Below are positions 1 to 12,800 of a stretch of 20,092 bases of DNA, piece by piece (position 1 is the first letter of the stretch; the number at the start of each line of letters is the position of its first letter). The stretch covers positions 1 through 20,092 of the forward strand of contig BDIP01000300.1 in the NCBI GenBank assembly GCA_003568945.1, given 5' to 3'. Origin of the DNA: Kipferlia bialata (Eukaryota > Fornicata). The notes under the pieces are model-generated. The model did not search any database. It saw only the letters and a list, made by a program, of their open reading frames with translations, and was not told the origin of the DNA. The translations under genes and the position numbers were made by a program.

Positions 1-48
<48 letters not shown>
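1..48. repeat. Poly-G tract at window start
   Basis: Forty-eight consecutive G residues open the window and are followed abruptly by ordinary mixed sequence. A pure homopolymer at a sequence edge is most simply a sequencing or assembly artefact: dark cycles in two-colour chemistry are read as G. A genuine G tract cannot be excluded. It should not be treated as gene sequence. Confidence 0.85.
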
Positions 49-50
<2 letters not shown>

Positions 51-827
51 TAAGAGGAGCCTAAAGAGTAGATCTTAGATGACCTCCACTCGATTGAACC
101 TGAACCCTCAGTCTGACCATCATAGATTCACTGGATGTCTCTTTCTGTATGATGCACCTCCCCTTCTTTGTTCCCATTTTGAGGAAGCGTTGTTCCGTGC
201 TATGTGCATAGGTTCATGACTGAGTGTGATTGCTAGGGCACGGCCAGATGGCCAAGAGATACCTTCAATTCATTGTGAGAGATCCTCTTCCCTCACACAT
301 GGTATCTTGCCTGGTATGTTGACGTGATCACACCTGCGCACTGGGGCTCTCTCCCTTCTAGAGCTGGTTTCATATAGAGCTGCAGGGAGTGACCCAGCCA
401 CAGATACTGCTAGATCTTGGTGGATTGATTGGAGTCAGATACTCAGAGTCTGAGTGCTCTAGTGCTCTATGCACAGGAGGTGGTCTAGCTCTCACCTCCC
501 CCTCAGACCCCAATATGGAGTCAAGGATGGGTGTGTGGATGGGGTGGAGTGTGGGGGAATAGGGAGAGAGGCCGGACAGAGCTCCAGGACACACCGTGCC
601 AGGGCACAGAGTGTGAGGGGTAGCAGGGCAGTGGACCTCAGGTATGGAGTGGATGTATATATGCTCCCAGGTGTGTTCTTAGACAGCATTGTATAGGAGA
701 CTCTGTATGCCAGGTGCTCACCCCCCCCCCCCCCCTTTTCAGTCCCCTGACTGTATGAACTCACATCTGATCCAATGGTTAATTCTCTCTCCCTGTCCCT
801 CACTGACCGTCCTCCCTCTCACCCCAG
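49..827 (+). other. 5' region with unassigned candidate exons
   Basis: No complete gene can be joined here. Two stretches look protein-like. An ATG at 79 opens 45 codons (MTSTRLNL...) with hydrophobic and aromatic residues such as GCLFLYDAPPLL, running to a possible donor near 212. A stretch from 362, after the acceptor CTTCTAG, to about 530, before GTGTGTGG, reads SWFHIELQGV and then LLDLGGLIGVRYSESE, which has the feel of a beta-sandwich. A third piece at 642-690 reads YGVDVYMLPGVF. Sequence before 828 has a pyrimidine-rich, CACTGACC-containing run ending CACCCCAG, so 828 is probably an internal acceptor. These pieces may be the 5' exons of the dynein-like gene or the 3' end of another gene. 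The splice from 530 to 828 is phase-compatible in one frame only. Confidence 0.3.
721..735. repeat. Short poly-C tract
   Basis: Fifteen consecutive C residues lie in the probable intron upstream of the exon starting at 828. The length of such tracts is often unreliable in short-read assemblies, but no coding frame depends on it. Confidence 0.7.
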
Positions 828-3800
828 CCATGTGCGTCCCCTGTCGCCCCGTGCTCCTGTTGTCATGGGTAGACACGAGACTGTGTATAAGGGCAGGATA
901 CTGCCTTCTGTCCACGTGCCCAAGGTGAGACCCCCCTTCTCTCCTCTCCCCTCTTCTCTACATATGTTTAGTTCTCCAGAGGCCCTAGTGTCTCTCTCCT
1001 GTCTCACCCCAGTCTCTCCCTAGGTGCTCTTCTGCCAGACAGAGGAGTCAGAGTGCCTGTGGTGGGGACAGGGGTGTGTCCAGAGGCCCCCCCCGGTGTC
1101 AGACAACCTCTCTCAGTAGGGGGAGGGGGAGGGGTCGGCTCTCTGATCTGAGCGATGTCCCTGACGCCCCTGGGGTCGTGGTGGATGGGGTGTATAGGCC
1201 TAGGGGGTCAGGCCGGGCCAGGTCTGTGTCCAATACCCGTCTCAAGCTGCGGGTACCTACAAGGCTAGAACAGAGGGTTCGGGCCAACACCAACCAGCGT
1301 CCACCCCGCCCCTCCTACCCCTCCTCAGATGGGGCCGGGTGTATGGGTCTGAGGGGTGGCACTGGGGGCATGCTGGGTGTGCAGATAGACAGGGCAAGGG
1401 TGGTGCAGAGACTAGAGGTGGGGCCTGTGCAGGAGGGAGGCACATCATATGCCGGATGTGGAGTCTCTAGGGGCAGTGTCCGGGAGAGGATGGGGGCTGA
1501 CAGAGACGACTCTGGTGTATTCTCTCTCACTGCTGTGGCTGAAGGGGAGGGTGCCTTGGAGGAGACGGGTTCTGTCCTTGAGGTCTTGCCCCCCCGAAGA
1601 GACATTCCAGGAGTGCCAGGGCCCGTAGCACAATCAGTGGTAGATAACGGTATCAAGCTCCGTGATCCATACACCCCGATGGTTATCGACTGGGTGCGAG
1701 GGGCTAGTGAGAGAGAGCAAGAGAGGCAGCGCCGTGTCATGTGTGGATACACTAGACCTCCTCACACCCTGGACGATGGTGCAGCATGGGTACCAGTCAA
1801 GGTGCTAGAGGTGCTCTGGGTCACAGGTGGGGTATGCGTATATATACACTATATCCATGTATATGTCAAGACTTCGTGGTGTTGCATAAACTGTTTAAAC
1901 AGTTGCTTCACTCACTGTCAGGGAACTTGAGAGTGGTGTCTCTTGGAAGCTCCCTTGGGAAGACAGTCTCTGACGCTCAGTCATTTGTCATTCCAACGTC
2001 CTGTTTCATCCGTGCCAGCCCTGGAGACCTATATGTAGAGTTGTCTCTTGATGATGTCCCCTTCTATGACCAGTCTCCACGTGTGCCCGCTCCAGACACT
2101 GAGGTATCAGAGAGTCCTGGGTCTCCAGAGGTCCTAGATGTTGACATGGACCAGTGTTCAGAGTCAGACACTGGCCCTGACCTCATTCTGCAGGGTGTCA
2201 CGCTGGAGAGACTCCAGATGACCCAGGAGAGGCTGGCCCTCCACACCCCTGCTATCAGGCCTGAGATACTCCCTCCTCCTCCAGTCCCAGTGCCTATACA
2301 GCCGGCTAGGGTGGCGAGGTATGCCTCCATCGTGGCAGGGCGTGTAGCGTCGCTGGTCGGAGTACCTGTCAGTGACCTACCGGATGACTGTCTACAGGAG
2401 TTGATGCGGCCCTATGAGTCCCTAGACACTGCCTGCAACATACCCATTGTGTACCGACCCTCTGACAGTATAGAGTGCCGCATAGGTGTGAGAGAGTTCC
2501 AGAAGAGACGTACCTGGCTCAACGAGCAGATGCAGCTGGATCCACCCACTGTGACTGCCGTTCTCAGGTTCCAGCGGCTGCTCGACGTGGTATGTGACAC
2601 GATCGGCCTCATATCGGCTCAGGTATAGTGTTCTGGTCCTTGTATCATTGTTGCACAGGACAGTTGGATTGTTTGTCTCTGATTCCAGTCATTGTTCTGT
2701 GCCCCAGACACTCTGATGGCGTTGATTGATAGTGTCACGAGCCAGCTGGAGGGAAGGTGTCTCACCAGCATAGAGCTGCCCGAGAAGATAGAGCCAGAGT
2801 TGGTAGAGTACTCCAATGCCACGTCAGTGGACTGGCTGAACGGGAGGGTGACAGCACTCCTGGCTGTGGTGAGGGGCCGTGTGCAGGAGACCCTCTCTGA
2901 GTGTATGACTGGGTGGGTGCACCGGAACACAGAGGTGTCTCTGGTATCCCAGCAGACCCAGGCACTCAAGGCCATTGTGGATACAAAGACCAGGATTGGG
3001 GAGATCCAGGTATTGTGCTTTGTGCTACCCACTGTGTAGTGTAACCTACTCCTCTCATCTCAGACTGTGTCAGTTGGGAAGAGTGATGTGCGAGGCAGAG
3101 AGTTCGCCGCCCTTCTGCCCCAGGCCGGCAGGCTTCTGCGGATGTTGGATGTTATGGTGGGTCGGTCTAATCTACATATATTTCGAGAATATATATCAGT
3201 CACGTATCTTTCTGGTGCCTTGGCCTGTCAGTGACCTCAGGTCTGTGCCATGCTGAGTAGAGCTGTGGTCCGACCCTCTGCTTCTGTGAAGGAGTGGATG
3301 GCAAACAGTCCTGTCTCCACATTCTGCACTGACCCATTCAGTGTCATCCATGGACAGAGATTGCTATATCCTGTGGGTCAGCAACCCACTAGTTGGCAAG
3401 AAGTGCACTCGCTGAATCCCACTCCCCTCTCCTCACTCTTGCGACTGTGGCCCCATAGACAGGGGTCCCATGGGCCCGGAGACATACCACGGTACCCCAT
3501 ATGTGCATCTGTGGTATCTGTTCACAGGGTAGCCGGGCCAGGGTCGGTGGATCTGTGGGTACTCGATGAGGCATTGCCAGAGAGGAAGAGACCCCCCATG
3601 ACTGTGATGCGAACTCTCTCTGAGTGGCCATGCACTTACAACCCCGTTACAGACAGTGACTCACTCCGAAAGCACTTTGTCTACAGCGGCCTCAACACGC
3701 TGTCAGACACCGTTGAGACGACTGACCTCGCCCCTATGGCTACTGCTGTGTCCAAACTCCAGATGCTGCGAACTTATGTGGGTCATCTCTGTGGGTGTCA

Positions 3801-6800
3801 GCTCGGTGTGGGTGCGGAGCGGACACAAGAGTTGGTGGGATACAACGGCCGGGCTGCCGTATGCGCCAGTGTTTCTGTCACAGCTGCAGTGGGTACTAAG
3901 GTCAACCCTCAGCCACCCTTCGCTGTCCACACTGTAGACAGGGGGCAACATCTTTGCGAGATACCCACTCTCATCAATGAGGAATGGATTGTGATTGAGA
4001 AGTACCACTTTGAGGTGGAAAGGCTTCCCTTACACGCCCATATGGGTCTGATTGTAGTGCATCTGGACCAGGTGAAGACAGCTCTGAGGGATAGAGAGAG
4101 ACAGGCCATCCAGAGCCTGAGGATGCAGGACACACTCCTCCTCAAGACCATGGTGGAGTCCACACTAGGGGGGGCAGATGCATTAGTGGACTCATTGCAG
4201 AGACCCATTGTCGTGGTGGAGGACTGGCTGGCTCTTGGGGATCTGATTGCACAGACAAAGACTGCAACAACCCAGTGGGAAGAGACTATTGCGCTGATTG
4301 AGTCAGTGGTTGGTGTTGTGCTGTCCCACGGTACCTTCATCGATCTAGATACCCACCTCAAGACCGTGAGGCTCAAGGTCTTCCTCCGGAGCCTGCCGTC
4401 TCTGCTGATATCAGTAGCAGGAAAGAGAGAGATGGCGACTAAGAGGCAGGGTGATCAGATGCAGGCACTGGTGTGGTGGATGAACTCCCTTGTCACCTCT
4501 ATCAACTCTGCATTTGTGGGATCTCTGAGTCTTTGTGACACTACAATGCACAACATACAGACCAGGGGACCGGAGTACAAGCGGTATGAGGACTTCTCCT
4601 TCCTGCATAGAGCCACGGACTTTCCTCACTCTCTTCACATATATGAGCTCCTGAGACCGGTCGAGCCCTTTCTCAACCTAGTGGAGGAGAGAAGAGGAAG
4701 TGACGCATCGTTAGAGCCATTTGATCCGACTGAGTCTGCAAAGACTGTGTACCTGAGTTGTGTGGGAATGTTGCTGGCATTCCAGCGCAGTGTTGGACTC
4801 CCCATTATGCCAGGGGACGCCAAGTACAGACGCATGGCCAGAGATCTTGCGGATGATATGGAGGAGTACACTCATGTTAGCGAGTGTATCCCATACACCG
4901 CCTATGAGAGACCTCCTCTAGCTGAGCTTGACCTCCGTTACATCTTATCGGATCTACTTGACCTTTCGCAGAGAGCTTCTGATGGGTGTGATCTCTTGGC
5001 CTCTTGGTATGTGCGCCGGCAGGCCACGGGAGGGGAGTATGTACCCATTGTGAAGGCAGTAGGCAATGTGGAACTTCTCTACAGGTGCGTCCAGTTGAGT
5101 GTGGCATCCACTGAGACCGAGGTTCTCCTAAACGACACGTGTGTGGAACATGTGCCCATTGACACAGTACAGCAGCACGTAGAGGCTGTGCAGCAGTGTT
5201 TGGCTGATATGGACACTGCCAGGGCCAAGTGTGTCTCTGGCGGTAGGGAGACTGTGGATGGGGTCACTGAGGAGAACTATACGTTCGCAACCCGTCTCAG
5301 AGAACAACTAGACGCCTTGACTCCATCCGTTACCCTGCTGATGCTTCTGCGGACACCCAGCCTGCGATCAAGACACTTTACCGCCATATTTAGCCTGACA
5401 GGTACTCACACCCATCGTATATAGTAGCCAAATATATGTGCCATCGTTCCGTGTGTCTTCACCTCAGGTATCCCAGTGTGTGACTTGGATCAGACCACCA
5501 TTGGCGAGCTGTTGTCCAAGGTAAGCTGGGTGTCTTTGAGTATCCTGTCCTATGACGATACAGTTAACGTTAGGGAGGCCGCGACCTGGATCACGTTGAT
5601 GTGATCAGACAGGTGGTTGAGAAGTCAGAAACGGAGGCTGCGGTTGAGAACACTATCACAGAGATGAATAAGGTATGTGTCATTGTTGTTCCGGTCAGTC
5701 AGTTACCGTAAGTACAGCATACTTACCTCAGCGACTCAGTGGGTTCCGTCTTGTGGTCGACGCCAGTCCTAATCTGTTCAAGGGGGTTGAGATTCCGTCC
5801 GACTTCTTTTCTTCCCTTCGTTGCATCTATTTGTACCTTCAGAGAGAAGTAGCAGACCGGTATCCATCAGAGATTCAATCAAAGGCTAGGTACCCTGCTG
5901 TTATTATAGACTTATCACGCTGTCACTACTGCCTGACTATAGGAAGCTGGAAGCTCGGGTACTATGGTGCCTCCATGGAACCAGCCTCATACGCTACACG
6001 ATGCAGTACCTAAGTATTGGACGTCACCTTATAGCAGACACCCATGTTACCTTCACTCAACTGCTTGATCGGTGGTACCAGGTACGGTATTCTCAGAAAC
6101 TCTTTTGATCAGTTTGATATGTGATCCACATTCAAGTACTTGCTCATTGTAGCTCCGTCGCAGTTGGGTTCCAGGGTCCAAGTCTGGGAGTGCTCGTGTA
6201 GTTGATGTCTGTGGAGATATGGGACTCCCAGAGTGCCTTCAGAGTGTCCTGCTCCGCCTTGTACCCCTCGTTAGACTCTTTAGCCGTACTAGTGGTGTCT
6301 CTACCCCAGCAAGAGGAAGGCCGTCAAGGCAGAAGAAGCCAAGGTACTTTGCGTGACCCCACTTCATCTATAAGGAACACTAACCAGCCAGGCTATGTAT
6401 GCTCGAGACCCATGTCCCACGGCCCCTCTCAGCCTCTCATGCACCAGAAGCCTCCACAGCACCTCTCTTCAATGGGGTTCGAGAGGGTGAGAGGTTGATT
6501 AGGGTGCCTTCATCAATCACCTTCAACGTTGATGCACTTGTTGTGAAGTCACGACCCCCAGCCTCTGCTAGTGACGGTGACACCTCTTCGGTATCCATCA
6601 TGGCGGTTGTGTCAGGATATGTCCACGGGGATTGGCGGACAGAGACCCTTCGGCTGCTGCATCCTGTTCCCCTTCCCAATATGGTGGGGCTGTTGCCCAA
6701 CCTGCTGAGAGAACCCATTCAACTGGCTCTGAAGCAGGGGGTGGAGAGTGCCATCAGGCAGTTGACAGACAACAGGATGGAGCTCTTCCGAGAGTCTCCA

Positions 6801-9800
6801 TTCCATGTCCAATTCCTGGCGTTGTCATACTTCATACCCCACCAGATCAAAGAGACATTCATGGAAAAGAAGGGGCCGGAGAAGCTGCCTGCGAGGGTCA
6901 AGGCTCTCTGTATCCAGTTTGCGATTCCACAAGCTACTGCTTCCCCCAATCCCAAGATGGTGCTTGTTTGCCATCTCGCCCGGAGTCTCATTCGACAGCT
7001 AGTGCCAAAGGCGACGGGGCCGCTCAACACAGAGACCCTTCTCTCTCCGTTGCATATCTCTCGAGTCAAGTTTCAGAGAGATGGGGACCTCTGTGTGTCA
7101 GCACTCGGAGCTCAGGTGCGAAGAGTCAACTTCGACTGGCCTGGCTGCCTGCATGGAATAGAACTGGCCTGTTTGCAGCAAGGTCCACCGGGGCGTCCTG
7201 GTATAGCAGAGAGAGGTGACATGGCCCCTCCCAGACTTCCAATGGTGTCTGTAGTTCCAAAGGCGCCTGCATTGGGGTCTGGTGCGTGTGCCTTGCCTCC
7301 TCTTGTAGCATCTGCCACGAGTGTCCCTTTTGCTGAACCACCAGATGAGTCGTCTTCCACGGCCTGTGATGTAAACACTCTATCTGCACTGCTGTCAGAG
7401 GGACTGAGTGTAGGTATGTGTTACTCATCAGGCAGCCCTGCTTTTGCGATGGCCCCTCTTCTCTACCAGTTGTCCCGAGTCTTCTCTATGACCATTGTCA
7501 TGGTATCACACAACCCCGGTGAGCCTGTGAGTCATTTTGCCCATCGTCTGTCTACTGCCATTGCAGACGGACATATAGTGACACTGCTAGGTTATGAGAG
7601 GCTCTCACATGATGCCGCTGCTATGGTACATGCCATTGCGTGTTCCTTGAAGACAGGCGGGGAGTTGCCGTATACCGAGAGCGCCTCTTTGATGTTTGGT
7701 GGAGTATGCTCAGAGACTGGTTTGGTGAAGAGAGGTATGGCGTGTATGTGTGGTCAATAGTTGAGTCAGGCGACTCTCACCCCAGGAGCAGACACAAGTA
7801 AGACGGGGACTAGAGTGGGTTTCCTTCTCATGTTTCTACCTGTTCTATCCGGAGGGGATTCGACTATACCAGCCGATCTACCAGATCACCCGTTTAGGTA
7901 CACGGACATGCGAATGCCTGAAGCCGGGCACTACCCAGGGGGATTCATAGACAAGTGCAGTGAGCTAAACACGTTGTTAAGACCCACTGGTATGCAACTA
8001 GCGCCGGCAGACTTGAACCGAGCTCTTGACCTAGGACTTGAGGGAGACGGGGAAGCCCAAGCAGTATTCCGGTATGAGATGCGAGTATATATGTGACATC
8101 TCTTTCAGAACTTGTTTCCATATCCTATACTGACTGACCAGGTACCTCTCTGTGTCAGCTCCACCTGCCGCCGAGGAGGGGCTGAGGGTGGCTGTGTCCA
8201 CGAGCATGAGTGGGGCAGTCATTGGGGACCCCCACACAGAGACTGATACCATTCTGACCAGCAGTGGAGTGTATGCCTCTAGATGGTTGGCCCATATAGT
8301 ATCCGCACCTGAGGTTACGTCAGTGACTGTTGAGACTCCTATGGTCTCAGGGGCCTTAGTGCTGATTGTTAGTGCTCTCAAAGCCGCTGGTATTCCATTT
8401 GTTCTGATGAACCACCCCATCAAGGTACAAGGACATTCATAACTGTCTGATCTACGTCGATACACTGTCATAAAGGCATTCTTATCCCAGGTCATGTCGT
8501 ATATGGACAAGATGGGAAGCAGTCGAGAATCAGGGACACCACCAAGCCGCTTGCCTGTGTTTGTGGTTGACATGAATGCTGATCCGGAAGGTGGGGCTGT
8601 ACATGTTTTGTAGAGAGCTATTGTATTATACTTTTACACTGACCTTCAGGAGAAGCTCAAAGTACCATGTCTGATACATATATGTGCTCCAACTTCAACA
8701 AGCTTCCGCCCGAAGCACCAAAGTTCATCAGAGTGGTGAGGTCTGCTAGGGACATGTGTGTTGGGTCTGACACACCTCCCCTCATCTTCAACCCGGCATG
8801 GCTCTCTCATCAGAGCCTGTGCTCCCAGATTCTCACAGGGCTATTGGGCGTGTCTCCTAGTACTACGAGTTCCGACATGGTATGTATCTAGTGAGGTTCA
8901 GACAGCGGTCTTCTCTAAGAGTCACACTAACTCCAGTGCAGTGTGTTTGCTGGTTCCCTGATCCGGTTTTCGCAATTGGTTGTCACTCGTACTAGTGTTC
9001 AGTATCTGCGTCTCGCCATGGGTATAATTGCGTGGCAGCTACTCGAAATGGGACTGATGACACTTACACCCGTCTCAGCATCTGACCATTGCGTGGGGTT
9101 AGACGGACCTGCTGTGAAGGAGTTTTGGGGGTACGACCAAGTGGGAGAGTCACAGGGTTCTACTGTCTTCCATAACGTTGGTGTCTCCGTTAGACTCTCT
9201 CTAGGCAGCGAAGAAGTGAACGCATTAGGTGGCTGTTTCCATGTGTTCTTCACGGCCTTTGCTATTGTGTACACTGCATTCTCTCTAGCTGCTGCAGTGC
9301 AGGGACACGATACTGATGGTATGTACTACCACATGAGAAGGGGAGTACTTCGGCCAAGGTCCTTGGATGTTATGGCCAAGAGCCATCCAGAGATGGCCAA
9401 TAGAGTCCACTTGAAGGCAGTATTCCCAAAGAACCTCAAGCCAAGACCCTTCCAGCCCCTTCGATACAGTTCCTTTCGCATGGCCCTGGAGATGTATCAT
9501 ATGCGGACGCCCAATTCTGAGTCTGAACAGTCACGTCCCAGGTGGTCTTTCCATCATTGTATAATAGTATCATAAGCAGAAAGCAATTTCATGTCTCACC
9601 CAGGTGGTTCCAACGGACTGTGTACACTGATCCATTTCTGGGCATGGCACATGCGCTCTCCACATGTATGTTGTTCGCCTTTTCAGCAGCTGTGAACAGC
9701 GACACAGTCTGTGGCAAGTCGTTGCTTATCGATGCTGCCGAGAGGCTTCTCCCACATTGTGCTAGAGTGGTTAGGGAAACAATCGTAGAGTGCCCGTTAA

Positions 9801-12800
9801 AGCCGGCAATGACATGCTTACAGTCTGAGTTGTGCCTCAATGGAAGAGGAGTCATGGTGCCAAAGCGGTCGAGTGTTCTCACCCTGGCTCTTGACTGCGT
9901 CTCTACCCACTCGGAGTTCTTGACAGGCAGCATGCTCCTCCAGCTACTAATTGCTAGGGTCGGCACGACACCGAGGGTACAAGATGACCCCTCGGGTCTC
10001 TCTGGGTATCAGGTATGGTGGCTGGTTACATACGCATCATGGAGTTGAAGCAGTTGCACATATACAGTCTCCTGACACAGGCTGAGGTGTCCATTGACAC
10101 TGAACAGGACGACCACTTTGCAGCAGATAGAGAGCTTGTAGATATGCATGGTGTCTCTGTCATACTGGAGACACACTTGAGCAGTGAGGTGGGGTATTGA
10201 TAACACACACATCGTATGGACCGCAACTCTTACCTCAGCATCTGGGATCCCTCCCCCACATGTGCTTGGTGTTCGATGCCTCTCTCTTATGTGGCAGTGA
10301 GTGTGTGGATGCCCTGTTGGAGGGGGCTGACTGGGATCCAGAAGCGTCTGACCGTTTGAGGTACAGGACAGGCAAGGTATGGGAGTGCTGTGCTTATATT
10401 TCCGCTACGCGTCTCATAGTCTACCTCGTACTCATTCTCAGGCGTTCACTGTTTGCTGCAAGGAGTACCACGTGTCCCCTTTCACTCTTCTTCACAATCT
10501 TCGGCAGCTTGAGTTGGTGTCGTCCCCAGCAAACCAGTCTCTCAAGTACATTTGTCCTAGGACCATCATAGACGCAGCACTCAGATCATGTTCAAGCTCA
10601 CCAGCGTCTTATCCACTCGTCGCATCAAGTGATCAGAAGGTATGCCTTGAGTTGTGTTCTTCTAAGTCCAGCTGAAATGCTCACATATGATTCCTTTCTA
10701 ACCGTCAGTTTTTGCAAGAGCTCCAGGTGGTACTGGGAGAGTCGCTGATGGAGTCTATTGAATACCTTCAAGGTGGGGTGACGGCCCCGGAATCTGCTGA
10801 ATGGAAGTCTCTTCTAAAAAGCATCCTGAGCCGAGGCATGCCATCACTGCAGAGTGGGAATTTGAGGTATCGGTAATGTATATTGTAGAAGAAATAGTAA
10901 TGTATGACCATCTCCTGCATGTGCAGATGCATAAAGATAGGTATCAGTATACCTTCTGAATCATTAAAATATCTTATCCACAGTCCTATTCTGCTTTCGA
11001 GATATCCAATGGAAGATGTCCTCAGTAGGTTAGCCGCACTTCCCGCCTGGACCGCTTCATACACTGTCCTGTCCATTCTTAAGGTGGGTCATGTCTTCCA
11101 GGATGCGAGTTTATGATTGACCCTCTCATCCCAGGTAGAGCAGTGGAGCATGTCGAATAACTTGAAGGCCGCCACTTGCGACGACGTTATCAATAGTGTT
11201 GGAGAGGTGCCTGGAGCAGAGGCTCAATGTCGAGTACCGGCCGTGCAGCTTCAGTACCGAGACGCAGATCAGTACCTAGTACCTGCAGCTTTCCGTGCAC
11301 TCACTACCGCTCTTCAGTTCTCAGTGACCTTGCAGGATCTCGCAGATAGCTCCTTTAAAGCCTACCAGTTCAAGGCAACTCGGAACGCATTTCAAGTGCT
11401 TGCTGGACAGGGCTTCACAGATGGAGAACCGTCTGATCTACTGTCAGACACGAGTTCTTCTTCCACCATGTCTCCAGAGAGGTCTCAGTACTCCCTATTC
11501 GAGTCTCCTGCCGGTACAAGATTCGGTACCATATCACGGAGGAGTAGTAGTACAGCGCCACTGGATCAAGGCCACACATCGTATCTACCCAGGCTGCTGG
11601 TTGACCTTCAGGTAGACATTTAGATCCCAATCCTTTCTATTCGTGTGTCTGTTCATATCAGGTTCTGAAGGCAGGCCACCTTGGTGTTCCAGAGGCTCAC
11701 AACACTCCCTTACAGTCCTCAGTCTGGGATATCATGTGAGTACCCAGTGTATTAGTTTAGTGCCTGAGCATATATAGACATTCTCTCAATCGAGATCTTG
11801 GAAATGATTCTTTGTCATCTCTGATTCCCAGGCAGCTAGATCAAGGAGAACGAGCTGCCTCACTGTGTCGCCTAGCAATCCTGCTGGCTCTCGGTCTGCC
11901 CCCTGCTCTTGCTGTCCCACAGGTCGACAAGGTGGCTCCACCAGGGACTCCGATAGAGAGTTGTGTGGCTCCTTATGCAGTGTCTCCAGAAGGTACCGGG
12001 TAACTAGATATACAGCCTGTTGCATTAATTCTCTACCTGACTCTGAGGCCTGGTGTGCAGTCCCATATGCAGCAAGTACCAGGGTGACCCAGGCACATCT
12101 CACTTCTCCAGAGTGCTGCTACACATACCAGGTAACTTATTGCTGGTTGGTGATTGTTACTGTATTTGCCTTTTGAGATCACCGACTAGTGTCTAACCTC
12201 CCAGGACAAATGATGGAGGAGTACCCCACTATGAGGTTGGTGTTTCTCTCATTTCGCAGGGGAGCGTTTCCCTCTTGTCTGTTCAGCCCTGGGCACATGG
12301 GTCAGTTGCTGCAGGTGTTAGGAGAACGCTATGTAATGCCACATCCTAGTGTTAGGTCCTTGCTTGATAGCCTGGCCCAGAGACTGGTAGTGTGTTGCTC
12401 AGGGACTGCGTCTAGTGGAGTATTCCTGGGAGGTAATTCAATTCTCTATGGCTTTTGTTGAGACTACAATACAGTAGCTAAACCTGAGAGCTGACAGTAC
12501 GATGTTCTCATTACCTTCTACTTCTGTGTCGAGGGCGGCTCTCAGTAGGCCTTTAACGCCAGGAAGTAGCGTGTGCTGCTGTCCAAGGGAATCAGAGCTG
12601 GTGATGGCTGGGCTCTCGCAGCTGCAAGTTGAGACATACTCTCGAAGGTATCCTGTGTATCTTGCTCCTTCACGGTGTTGCTTGCCTGGATTTAGAGTTC
12701 CTAACAGTAAGGTACCTGCAAGAGTGGCCTCATGGTCTTGGAGACAACAGAGAAGCCATGATTAGGGGCGTTTGTAGCAGTTTTAAGGACATGTGTAGAA

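Noticed and set aside
1315-1752. A 145-codon minus-strand frame rich in Pro, Ser and Thr
   Set aside because: It is opposite the Arg/Gly/Pro-rich first long exon; low-complexity GC-rich DNA gives long open antisense frames.
6632-7219. A 195-codon plus-strand frame overlapping exon 6392-7734
   Set aside because: The other frame carries the VREGERLIRVP linker block and the AAA1-like block and joins in phase at both ends. This one does not.
8031-8573. A 180-codon open frame on the minus strand
   Set aside because: It lies opposite plus-strand exons with good dynein-family alignment and consistent splice phase, and its sequence shows no family features. It is a shadow frame.
10927-10983. Segment GISIPSESLKYLI as certain coding sequence
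   Set aside because: It stays in frame if the acceptor is at 10926, but the stretch is AT-rich and an acceptor at 10983 fits equally well, so I left the boundary open.
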